The translations under genes and the position numbers were made by a program. 64,000 bases of DNA, from positions 2,232,001 through 2,296,000 of the forward strand of contig NZ_CP079218.1 of the NCBI RefSeq assembly GCF_019317285.1, in the 5' to 3' direction. A model generated the notes under the pieces. The model saw nothing but the letters and a program-made list of their open reading frames with translations, made no database searches and was not told where the DNA came from. Source of the stretch: Pedobacter sp. D749. GTDB lineage: Bacteria > Bacteroidota > Bacteroidia > Sphingobacteriales > Sphingobacteriaceae. Position 1 is the stretch's first letter. The number at the start of each line of letters is the position of its first letter. Below, piece after piece: positions 34,521-42,440 of the stretch.

Positions 34521-37034
34521 TTAAACTGTTTTCCATTCAGCGGTTCTCTTTTGCCCACGCATTTCAACAAATTCTATAGTTGGGTCTTTGTCTTCAGGTG
34601 CATTTACAAAATGAGAGAATCTTTTTCTTATGGCAGGGTTTTCAACGGCTTCTTTCCACTCACATTTATAAGAGGCGATTAAATTCTCAATTTCATTTTC
34701 CCACTGGGCTGCCATGCCTAAACTATCGTTTGTAATTACATTCCGTAAGTAATCTATTCCGCCATCCATTTTATTCAGCCAGGTTGCGGTTCGGGTAAGT
34801 GGATCTGCTGTTCGGATGTAAAACATCAAAAATCTGTCGATGTATTTAATGCAGGTTTCACTATCGAGATCTGTTGCCAGTAAAAGGGCATGTTGAGGCT
34901 TGCTTCCACCATTTCCGCATACGTATAAGTTCCAGCCTTTTTCGGTGGCAATAATGCCAAAATCTTTACTTTGGGCTTCTGCACATTCCCTGATACATCC
35001 ACTTACCGCTGATTTGAATTTATGCGGTGCACGGATACCTCTGTACCGCTCTTCTATTCTGATGGCAAAACTCACGCTATCATGCAAGCCAAATCTGCAC
35101 CAGGTGCTTCCTACGCAACTTTTAACTGTTCTTAAGCCTTTTCCGTAAGCATGCCCGCTTTCAAAACCTGCAGCAATTAATTCCTCCCAGATAACAGGAA
35201 GGTCGTTTAGGTGTGCACCAAACATATCTATCCGCTGGCCGCCTGTAATTTTGGTGTAGAGGTTGTATTTTTTAGCGACCTCGCCAATTACAATCAATTT
35301 GTCTGGTGTAATTTCTCCACCCGGAATCCTTGGTACTACAGAATATGAGCCACCTTTTTGAATGTTGGCCAGAAAACGGTCGTTGCTATCCTGAGCTACG
35401 TCGTTTCCTTTTTTAAGAATCATTTCGTTCCAAAGACTGGCAAGGAGTGAGGATACCAGCGGCTTGCAGACTTCGCAACCATCATTTTTACCCAAAGCAT
35501 CCAATACTTCGTCGTAACTTTTTAGTTCATGAATGTGAATGAGGTCAAAAAGCTCTTGCCGGCTATAATTAAAGTGCTCACAGATTACATTTTTGATGTA
35601 TTTACCCTGCGATTTTAAAGTATGACTCATTAAATCTTTCACCATCGGCAAACAGCCGCCACAACCTGTGCCTGCTTTGGTACATTTCTTCAGGTCATCA
35701 ATATTTTCGCAAGAGCCGTCTGCTACTGCAGAACAGATATCGCCTTTACTAACACCTTCACAACTGCATATTAATGCACTATCTGGTAAACCTGTAATTC
35801 CCGCTCCGCCTGCAGATTCACTGCCTCCACGCGCACCCAATATCAGTTCTGCCGGATCTTCTGGTAAAACAATTTTGTTATTAGAGGTTTGCAACAGCAG
35901 GTTATACGCTGTTGCATCTCCAATTAATATACCTCCTAAAAGGTATTGCCCGTCATTACTAACATTTATTCTTTTATAAACTCCTTTGTGTTTGTTTTCG
36001 AAGATGATGGTGCGGCAATCCGGCTCGGTGATAAAATTATCACCAAAACTGGCTACATCGATGCCAATCAGTTTTAGTTTGGTACTCATATCAAATCCTG
36101 TGAAGGTTTTGTCGCCTTCACAAAGGTTCGCAGCCAGCACTTCGGCCATTTCATAACCCGGAGCAATCAAACCATAAATCATTCCGTCGTATAAAGCACA
36201 TTCGCCAATAGCAAATACAGCCGGATCGTTGGTTTGCATTTTTTCGTCAACCACAATACCACCACGTGGACCAACCTCAATGCCGCAGGCTTTCGCTAGT
36301 TCATCGCGTGGTTTTATGCCCGCAGAGATTACCAGCATATCAACATCTAAAGCGGTATCATCACTAAACTTTAATGCAGTAATACGGCCATCACCTTCAA
36401 TGCTTGTGGTGTTTTTATTTAAATGGATCTGTAAACCTAAATCTGCCAGCTTTGATTTAAGCATGTCGCTACCAGCAGCATCAATTTGTCGCGGCATTAA
36501 ACGTGGCGCAAATTCAATAATACTGGTTTTTTCAATCCCCAGATCTATCAATGCTTTAGCGGCTTCTAGTCCTAATAAACCTCCTCCTATAACTGAAACT
36601 GTTTTTGACTTTTTTGCATAACTACTAATAAGGTCAAGATCTTCTATAGTACGGTAAACAAAAACACCTTCTTTCTCAATTCCGGGGATGTTAGGAACAA
36701 ATGCGCCAGAACCCGTAGCAAAAACAAGGATATCGTAGCTATAATCTAAACCATTGGCGGTGTAAACTTTTTGAAGATTGCGGTCTATTTTAGTAACCGG
36801 GTTGTTAAGAAATAGGGTAATATTTTGTTCCAGATACCAGTTTTCTGTAGAAAGGGAGAGGTCGTCGGCGGTTTTGCCATTAAAATATTCACTTAAATGA
36901 ACACGATCGTAAGCCCTAAGGGGTTCTTCTCCAAAAACAATAAGATTAAAAGAAGAAGTTTTTGACCTAAGCTTTTCGCAGAATTTATATCCCACCATTC
37001 CATTTCCTATTACGATTATTTGTGGTTCTTTCAT
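34521..37034 (-). CDS. nirB: NAD(P)H-dependent nitrite reductase large subunit
   Basis: About 837 residues from the ATG at 37034; an in-frame TTG at 37043 is less likely. An FAD/NAD(P) oxidoreductase domain (about 1-310, IIVIGNGMVGYKF and a second fold SVIGGGLLGLEAA) is followed by a BFD [2Fe-2S] domain (about 415-470), a second BFD-like stretch with a remnant CEVC motif, the NiR/SiR ferredoxin-like half domain (about 555-615) and the siroheme-Fe4S4 domain. The latter has SCVGSTWCRFG and SGCIRECAEAQ, giving the four Cys. It reduces nitrite to ammonium in the cytoplasm with six electrons. It is the first gene of the minus-strand nitrate operon, divergent from the siroheme gene. Confidence 0.93.
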   Translation of the reverse strand: MKEPQIIVIGNGMVGYKFCEKLRSKTSSFNLIVFGEEPLRAYDRVHLSEYFNGKTADDLSLSTENWYLEQNITLFLNNPVTKIDRNLQKVYTANGLDYSYDILVFATGSGAFVPNIPGIEKEGVFVYRTIEDLDLISSYAKKSKTVSVIGGGLLGLEAAKALIDLGIEKTSIIEFAPRLMPRQIDAAGSDMLKSKLADLGLQIHLNKNTTSIEGDGRITALKFSDDTALDVDMLVISAGIKPRDELAKACGIEVGPRGGIVVDEKMQTNDPAVFAIGECALYDGMIYGLIAPGYEMAEVLAANLCEGDKTFTGFDMSTKLKLIGIDVASFGDNFITEPDCRTIIFENKHKGVYKRINVSNDGQYLLGGILIGDATAYNLLLQTSNNKIVLPEDPAELILGARGGSESAGGAGITGLPDSALICSCEGVSKGDICSAVADGSCENIDDLKKCTKAGTGCGGCLPMVKDLMSHTLKSQGKYIKNVICEHFNYSRQELFDLIHIHELKSYDEVLDALGKNDGCEVCKPLVSSLLASLWNEMILKKGNDVAQDSNDRFLANIQKGGSYSVVPRIPGGEITPDKLIVIGEVAKKYNLYTKITGGQRIDMFGAHLNDLPVIWEELIAAGFESGHAYGKGLRTVKSCVGSTWCRFGLHDSVSFAIRIEERYRGIRAPHKFKSAVSGCIRECAEAQSKDFGIIATEKGWNLYVCGNGGSKPQHALLLATDLDSETCIKYIDRFLMFYIRTADPLTRTATWLNKMDGGIDYLRNVITNDSLGMAAQWENEIENLIASYKCEWKEAVENPAIRKRFSHFVNAPEDKDPTIEFVEMRGQKRTAEWKTV

Positions 37035-37097
37035 AAATCTCAAGGTGTTTAGTGTTTTTTAGTTTCTGTTGGCTGTTTTTATTCCAGATTATTTGTT

Positions 37098-37117
37098 TTG
37101 ATGTTTTTTATCATCAA
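37098..37117. promoter_or_regulatory. inverted repeat TTGATG-N8-CATCAA
   Basis: Perfect 6-bp arms 8 bases apart, 64 bases before the nirB start. The half-site is FNR/Crp-like, but the spacing is wider than the FNR consensus of 4. It is an operator candidate for the nitrate operon. Confidence 0.5.
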
Positions 37118-37118
37118 A

Positions 37119-37130
37119 TAATCATGATTA
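37119..37130. promoter_or_regulatory. 12-bp perfect palindrome TAATCATGATTA
   Basis: Directly next to the previous inverted repeat in the nirB/cobA divergent promoter region. Its symmetry suggests a dimer-binding site, but the regulator is unknown. Confidence 0.4.
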
Positions 37131-37205
37131 AATTATATATTTTAATATTTATATGATTTTTGATATACAAATATATATTTTAATTACTTAAAAGTTAATA
37201 AAGAA

Positions 37206-37217
37206 TGATTTTTATCA
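37206..37217. promoter_or_regulatory. FNR-like box TGATttttATCA
   Basis: TGAT-N4-ATCA with the exact FNR core spacing lies 67 bases before the siroheme gene start. The outer T and A of the full consensus are not matched. The Crp/Fnr regulator at 25148 is the natural candidate to bind it. Confidence 0.5.
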
Positions 37218-37283
37218 TAAAATATTTAACTTTTTAATAAATTTTCATCACTTTTATATTTAAATAGTTAAATCATTAAAATT

Positions 37284-38048
37284 ATGAATCAAAAAACTAC
37301 TGATTTTGGACTTTTTATAATGGGCGGAGGTCCTGGAGACCCGGAATTAATCACAATGAAGGCGTTTAATGTATTAAAAAGAGCAGAAGTTATTCTTTAT
37401 GACAACTTAAGTAATGAAAAATTGCTCGAAATTGCTCCTACAGCCTGTAAAATGATCTATGTTGGTAAACAACCTTATGGAAAATATACCCCACAAGAGA
37501 AAATAAATGAATTAATTGTCGAAAATGCCCAAAATTACCAGGTAATAGTGCGTTTAAAGGGTGGAGATCCTTTTATTTTTGGTAGAGGATTTGAAGAATT
37601 GATTTATGCGGAGACCAGGGGGATTAAATGTCATTACATTCCAGGTATAAGTAGTATGCAGGGCGCAGGTTTTATCGATGTGCCTTTAACACACCGTGGA
37701 ATTAGTGAAAGTGTTTGGATCCTTACCGGAACCAAGAAGGATGGAAGTTTAACCAACGATTTAAAATGTGCCATGAAAAGTTCGGCTACAGTAGTGATAT
37801 ATATGGGTATGAAAAAAGTTGGCGAAATTTCTAAAGCCTATTGCGATGCGGGTATAGGTGACATGCCTGCTGCAATTATTCAGCACGCTACCTTACCCAA
37901 TCAAAAACAAGTAGTATGTTCGGTGCAGCATTTACAGGAATCTGCAGAACAGGCGGGTTTAACTTATCCGGCCATTATTATCATTGGTAATGTGGTGCAG
38001 GCTAAAGCTTATGCGAGTCTGAACCAGGCAGAATTGTTGTCAGCGTAA
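37284..38048 (+). CDS. cobA: uroporphyrinogen-III C-methyltransferase
   Basis: A 254-residue SAM-dependent methyltransferase. The N-terminal motif GGGPGDPELITMKAFNVLKR and the later KGGDPFIFGRG are the family signatures. The length fits the single-domain SUMT type without CysG oxidase parts. It makes precorrin-2, the precursor of siroheme used by NirB. The gene is divergent from nirB and shares its 240-base control region, consistent with co-regulation. The precorrin-2 dehydrogenase/ferrochelatase step is not encoded in this window. Confidence 0.9.
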   Translation: MNQKTTDFGLFIMGGGPGDPELITMKAFNVLKRAEVILYDNLSNEKLLEIAPTACKMIYVGKQPYGKYTPQEKINELIVENAQNYQVIVRLKGGDPFIFGRGFEELIYAETRGIKCHYIPGISSMQGAGFIDVPLTHRGISESVWILTGTKKDGSLTNDLKCAMKSSATVVIYMGMKKVGEISKAYCDAGIGDMPAAIIQHATLPNQKQVVCSVQHLQESAEQAGLTYPAIIIIGNVVQAKAYASLNQAELLSA

Positions 38049-38326
38049 ATAGATTCATTAGTTCAATTGTCATTGGTTTAACGGGTTAATTAATGCCAAA
38101 AGCTCAAACGCAGGCTTATTTCGTGATAAACAGGAGCTTATAGCAATTTCTAAAATCTTAACTTTCTTAACTTCTTAATGGTCAGCTAATGGCGTAAGTG
38201 CTTAAATTGGTTAATTGACTCCCAGCTCCAACTAAACAGCCCTTCGACTCCGCTCAGGGTGACTAATCTAAATAATCTACTCAAGACTTTGGACTACAGA
38301 CTGAGGACTTCGGACTGAATGCTAAC

Positions 38327-39046
38327 CTAAAAATATTTATCAAGTGTTAACCCGTAAGTGAGGTTCAAGTTTTCGCTCCTGGTGATATTCAGCTTATTAT
38401 AGTTTAATGCTGTAGTTAAACTAATCCACTTGCGAAGTTTTAACCCAAGAGTTGCCGATGAACGGATAATGTAATCACCTTTTCTGGAGAAGGAATTCTG
38501 CAAAAAATGATTCCCGTCAATGGTAATCAGGTTTTTGATTATAAAATGATATTGTAACCTTAATGAATTCCGATAAGTGTGGTAGCTATCACCTACAATT
38601 AAGCTACTTTGATCAAATAATACCCCATCACTCAGGTTGATATAAGCATTGGGTTTATCTAATACGCTATAGGCGATGCCTCCACCAGCCAGCAATTGAT
38701 TTTTTAATTTTAAAGAATAACTTGTATTGTAATTCACTAAACCCCAATAATAAAAATGAGGGAAGGTTTTATACAGGTTAAAATTTAAGGTAGTAGAAAA
38801 ATCGTTATTGGTTAAACTGTTGTTCTGTTTACCATAAAGCCAGGCTGAAGTAGAATTCAATACGAAACTTTTCTTTTTAAGACCAAAATTTAGTGCATTA
38901 TTCAACAAATAGGCACGGTCTTCATTGGTTCGGTTAATCGATCCGGTTGAAGTAAGCAGAACATGGTAATTGGTACTATCAGCATATTGAGCAAAGGATT
39001 TCGCATAAAAAGAGCAGAATAAAAGTGATAGCAAAACAAACTTCAT
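38327..39046 (-). CDS. DUF481-like outer-membrane protein
   Basis: A 239-residue exported protein with a signal peptide cut near KSFAQ. The mature part consists of amphipathic beta strands with aromatic girdle residues (FPHFYYWGLVNYNTSYSLK), and the C terminus is TYGLTLDKYF with a terminal Phe. This matches DUF481-type barrels, which form a small outer-membrane barrel of unknown role. It is on its own, with 278 bases before the siroheme gene end and 249 to the SDR. No operon partner is visible. Confidence 0.7.
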   Translation of the reverse strand: MKFVLLSLLFCSFYAKSFAQYADSTNYHVLLTSTGSINRTNEDRAYLLNNALNFGLKKKSFVLNSTSAWLYGKQNNSLTNNDFSTTLNFNLYKTFPHFYYWGLVNYNTSYSLKLKNQLLAGGGIAYSVLDKPNAYINLSDGVLFDQSSLIVGDSYHTYRNSLRLQYHFIIKNLITIDGNHFLQNSFSRKGDYIIRSSATLGLKLRKWISLTTALNYNKLNITRSENLNLTYGLTLDKYF

Positions 39047-39295
39047 AAATAATTTAACATCAACTGCCCCTAATATGTTTAGCCTGATTTAATTTAGATC
39101 GTACCATTTAGTAACAGAAATATATTCAATGGTTCCAGGTTATTTCATCCTTTTCATTTTTATAACCTGCAGATATCAGTTCGATCCGGAGTTCTTCTTG
39201 AACATTCATCTTGCTCATTTTCGATTTATAAAAAACTTTGCCGGTGCATGCTTGTTTATTGAACAGTTGAATAAGTTTTAACTTGAAATTGAAGT

Positions 39296-40147
39296 ATGAA
39301 AACTCAAAAAACACCTGCTAAACAGAATAACCAACCAGGCATAGAAGCTAAGATGGATCCAAGACCAGAAGTAATTAAAGCAAATTATAAGGGAGCAGGA
39401 AAATTGAATGATAAGGTCGCATTGATTACCGGTGGAGATAGCGGCATTGGCCGTTCAGTAGCAGTTCATTTTGCAAGGGAAGGTGCTGATGTAGCCATTG
39501 TTTATTTAAATGAAGATATTGATGCTAAGGAAACCCGGAAAATGGTGGAGGCTGAAGGTAGAAACTGTTTATTAATTAAGGGCGACGTTAAAAAGCCTGC
39601 ATTTTGTAAAAAAGCTGTCGAAACAACCGTCAAAAAATTTGGAAAGATCAATATTCTGGTCAACAATGCGGGAATGCAGGTTCCTCAGAAAGATCCGAAA
39701 AAGATTGACGATAAACAGCTGGAAGATACATTTCGCACCAACATATTTGGTTATTTTTATTTTGCTGATGAAGTATTAAAGCATTTTCAGGCAGGAGATG
39801 CGATTATCAATACCACTTCAGTAACGGCTTATCGCTCTTCGCCAAACCTGATCGATTATTCTTCAACTAAAGGCGCAATAACATCATTTACCCGTTCACT
39901 CGCTACAAATTTAGCCAAAACAGGGATCCGTGTAAATGCGGTGGCACCCGGACCAGTGTGGACACCACTCATCGTGTCTACTTTTGACGAAAAAAAGATC
40001 AAATCTTTTGGGAGTGAAACGGCAATGGAAAGGGCAGGACAACCCTCAGAACTTGGACCATCTTATGTTTTCCTGGCCTCAGATGATGCCTCTTTTATTA
40101 CCGGACAGGTAATACATGTTAATGGTGGAGAAGTGGTAAATGGGTAA
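39296..40147 (+). CDS. SDR-family oxidoreductase (stress-type, YghA-like)
   Basis: A 283-residue short-chain dehydrogenase. A Lys/Pro-rich N-terminal extension (about 1-40) precedes the cofactor motif TGGDSGIGRSVA, the NNAG motif and the catalytic Y-x3-K in YSSTKGA. The ending ASFITGQVIHVNGGEVVNG is typical. The extended N terminus and the whole pattern match the group that includes YghA and general stress dehydrogenases of Bacillus. The substrate is unknown. The K+ channel gene starts 32 bases later. Confidence 0.85.
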   Translation: MKTQKTPAKQNNQPGIEAKMDPRPEVIKANYKGAGKLNDKVALITGGDSGIGRSVAVHFAREGADVAIVYLNEDIDAKETRKMVEAEGRNCLLIKGDVKKPAFCKKAVETTVKKFGKINILVNNAGMQVPQKDPKKIDDKQLEDTFRTNIFGYFYFADEVLKHFQAGDAIINTTSVTAYRSSPNLIDYSSTKGAITSFTRSLATNLAKTGIRVNAVAPGPVWTPLIVSTFDEKKIKSFGSETAMERAGQPSELGPSYVFLASDDASFITGQVIHVNGGEVVNG

Positions 40148-40179
40148 TTTCTGTTACCTTTAAAACTCCTTGAAAAATT

Positions 40180-41004
40180 ATGGCATCAGATTCACCTAAA
40201 GATTGGCGTTTTAAACTACACGAAGTTATTTACGAATCGAATACACCTGCGGGTAAAGCTTTTGATGTTGGGTTATTAATTGCAATATTTTCAAGCATTA
40301 TTGTGGTAATGCTTGATAGTGTTGTTGGTATTCACCAACATTATGGTAAGCTGTTCAATGTCATGGAATGGATTTTTGCCGCACTCTTCACCATCGAATA
40401 TATTTTAAGGTTGGTGAGTATCCGCAAACCAATCAGGTATGTCATCAGTCCTTTGGGTATCATAGATTTGATTGCCTTATTACCATCTTACCTAAGTATA
40501 TTTTTTATTGGCGCACAATCTTTGTTGGTTTTTAGGGCGTTAAGATTGCTGCGTGTTTTCAGGATTTTCAAACTGGGACATTTTTTAACAGAAATTAATT
40601 TCTTAACCCAGGCCTTAAAAAACAGTGTTCGAAAAATCAGTATCTTTCTGTTAACGGTTTTAACCATCACCGTAATTCTGGGCTCGATTATGTATTTGGT
40701 AGAAAAGCGGGAAAATGGGTTCTCAAATATTCCAGAAAGTATTTATTGGGCCATTGTAACCATCACTACTGTTGGTTATGGCGATATTTCCCCTATTACG
40801 CCATTAGGTAAATTTGTCGCCTCTGTAGTCATGTTGATCGGTTATGCTATTATTGCTGTACCCACAGGTATTATTACCCATGATATCGCTATGGCTGCAA
40901 AACATAAAAAAGAAATGCCAGAATCGTGTCCAGGTTGCAGTAGGGAAGGGCACGATAGTGATGCCCTGTTTTGTAAATATTGCGGATCATCTCTGTTTAA
41001 ATAA
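40180..41004 (+). CDS. voltage-gated-type K+ channel with C-terminal zinc ribbon
   Basis: A 274-residue six-helix channel. S1-S4 cover about 25-150; the S4 segment has regular Arg residues (VFRALRLLRVFRIFK). The pore carries the selectivity filter TTVGYGD (196-202), followed by S6. The C terminus (about 248-274) holds Cys250, Cys253, Cys265 and Cys268 in a CxxC-x11-CxxC zinc-ribbon pattern. It is an inner-membrane ion channel of the Kv type. The zinc ribbon may mediate tetramer contacts or sensing. It follows the SDR gene closely and ends in a stem-loop. Confidence 0.9.
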   Translation: MASDSPKDWRFKLHEVIYESNTPAGKAFDVGLLIAIFSSIIVVMLDSVVGIHQHYGKLFNVMEWIFAALFTIEYILRLVSIRKPIRYVISPLGIIDLIALLPSYLSIFFIGAQSLLVFRALRLLRVFRIFKLGHFLTEINFLTQALKNSVRKISIFLLTVLTITVILGSIMYLVEKRENGFSNIPESIYWAIVTITTVGYGDISPITPLGKFVASVVMLIGYAIIAVPTGIITHDIAMAAKHKKEMPESCPGCSREGHDSDALFCKYCGSSLFK

Positions 41005-41006
41005 AA

Positions 41007-41031
41007 ATGCCAGACTATTAAAATCTGGCAT
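41007..41031. terminator. bidirectional terminator
   Basis: ATGCCAGA and TCTGGCAT form an 8-bp stem with a 9-base loop, three bases after the channel stop. On the minus strand it is followed by TTTTTATTT, so it can end the converging acidic-protein gene as well. Confidence 0.75.
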
Positions 41032-41051
41032 CTTTAACGAAAATTATTGGT

Positions 41052-41366
41052 TTATAACATTTCACTATCTTCCTCATCATAAGCATTTGGATCTTTATCC
41101 AGTTCTTCTATATCTGATTCATTATAGTCATCTGTTTCTGTTTCAGCATCGTCATCTTCTTCTTCGTCTTCCGGACCTTCAATTTCTTCATTTAATTGTG
41201 TGCCTTCACCATCAGCATATTGCACTTCATCCTCTGTATATTCATTATCTTCAGATGACTCAGGAGTAGCATGACCATCGGCTGCATTTCCTTCCGAACG
41301 GTTGATCTGGAACTGTTCGATGTTTTGAATTTCTTCTTCTGGTTGATTGTTTTCTAGATTTTCCAT
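41052..41366 (-). CDS. very acidic small protein, unknown function
   Basis: A 104-residue protein with 43 Asp or Glu and almost no Lys or Arg. It is predicted to be disordered. There is no signal peptide, no membrane segment and no Cys. I recognise no domain. Acidic proteins of this kind are common in Sphingobacteriaceae and may act as ion or protein buffers, but nothing here shows it. It converges on the K+ channel gene and shares its terminator. Confidence 0.6.
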   Translation of the reverse strand: MENLENNQPEEEIQNIEQFQINRSEGNAADGHATPESSEDNEYTEDEVQYADGEGTQLNEEIEGPEDEEEDDDAETETDDYNESDIEELDKDPNAYDEEDSEML

Positions 41367-41532
41367 AGCATAAATATTTTCTTATAAGAACAGGTTGAAA
41401 ACAGATTAGGTTTAGGTAAAATGTAAATTATTAATCCCTATACGTTGTAAGTTTTAGGCAGTCAATATTTTCCCTAAACCTTTTTACTTGTTAACAGGTT
41501 TTATTAATGTATTTACCTTTAATTAATCTACA

Positions 41533-42216
41533 ATGAAAAACCATTTCAATACCAGGAAAATAGCTTTAGTAGGAATGATCATTTCAACAGCGTCGTTTAA
41601 TGCATTTGCAAAAGCAGAATGGCATTATACAAGATCATTTGATTACATCCAGCAACAAGATAGTTTAACCACTGCACAATTTTTGCAACAGGCGACTATT
41701 GCCGGAATGAAAGAGGTATCAACCGGTAAACTTGCGGCAGAGAAAGCAACAGATAAAAAGATAAAGGCATTTGGCCAAATGATGGTTGATGATCACACCA
41801 GGGCAAATGAAGAATTAAGGGCATTGGCGAAAATTAAGAAAGTAAATTTACCAATGAGCATGCCGGAAGGTGAACTACGACCAGATGGAAGGGTAGATTC
41901 GGCACCTGACAACATGCGGGATACCTCAAGAACCAAAAATGCCGGAGGTGAAGCAGGCAATACCGGACTGGCAAAAAAACCCACGAATGGTGCTACTGAA
42001 GCTGACGTGACCAATGCGATTGAAAAATTGAAAAGCTTAAATGGGGCTTCATTTGATAAAGCTTATGTTGATATGATGATTGCCGATCATCAAGATGCAG
42101 TTTCTTTATTTGAAAAGGCAACGCAGTCTACGGATGTGGAGGTTAAAGCATATGCGAATAAATATTTACCAGTATTAAAAAAACATTTAAAACGGATTCA
42201 AGCCCTGGCTAAATAA
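41533..42216 (+). CDS. DUF4142 exported protein
   Basis: A 227-residue exported protein with a signal peptide ending near FNAFAKA. The body is helical with the DUF4142 pattern: FLQQATIAGMKEVSTGKLA, an IKAFGQMMVDDH segment and a second half with DKAYVDMMIADHQDAVSLFEKA. A low-complexity insert lies at about 115-160 (GNTGLAKKPTNGATEADV). The paired His and Asp in the two VDDH/IADH motifs suggest a ferritin-like helical bundle. Function is unknown; stress links are reported for the family. It stands alone. Confidence 0.85.
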   Translation: MKNHFNTRKIALVGMIISTASFNAFAKAEWHYTRSFDYIQQQDSLTTAQFLQQATIAGMKEVSTGKLAAEKATDKKIKAFGQMMVDDHTRANEELRALAKIKKVNLPMSMPEGELRPDGRVDSAPDNMRDTSRTKNAGGEAGNTGLAKKPTNGATEADVTNAIEKLKSLNGASFDKAYVDMMIADHQDAVSLFEKATQSTDVEVKAYANKYLPVLKKHLKRIQALAK

Positions 42217-42303
42217 TAGTTTTAAGTTATTTAGCATGGTAAATTTTGCCCTTATGCTATAATAAAATCGATTTATACTGGATTTGCAAGTTTAAATAAT
42301 TAA

Positions 42304-42311
42304 TATATTTG
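42304..42311 (+). promoter_or_regulatory. -7 promoter element TATATTTG
   Basis: Matches the Bacteroidota consensus TAnnTTTG. It overlaps the TTG at 42309 that would begin the longest frame of the next gene, which argues for a later start there. Confidence 0.5.
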
Positions 42312-42440
42312 TTTAAACCTAACCAATATATGTTGCCAGCAAAAAGTTTTTCAGATGTAGGATTTTTAGTCCTTTCACAACTAGAAAGTGAAACCCAATA
42401 TGCAGAAATTTATAGTAAATGCTGTAGGTTTTGTTTGCAG

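Noticed and set aside
36229..36621. 130-codon plus-strand frame inside nirB
   Set aside because: Antisense shadow of a strongly conserved coding region.
37098..37117. Calling TTGATG-N8-CATCAA a true FNR site
   Set aside because: The half-site is right but the spacing is too wide for FNR. Kept only as a generic operator candidate.
39126..39218. Small minus-strand frame ending in KNEKDEITWNH, just before the SDR gene
   Set aside because: It looks faintly protein-like but is only about 30 codons from its first ATG and overlaps the promoter region of the SDR gene. No supporting motif.
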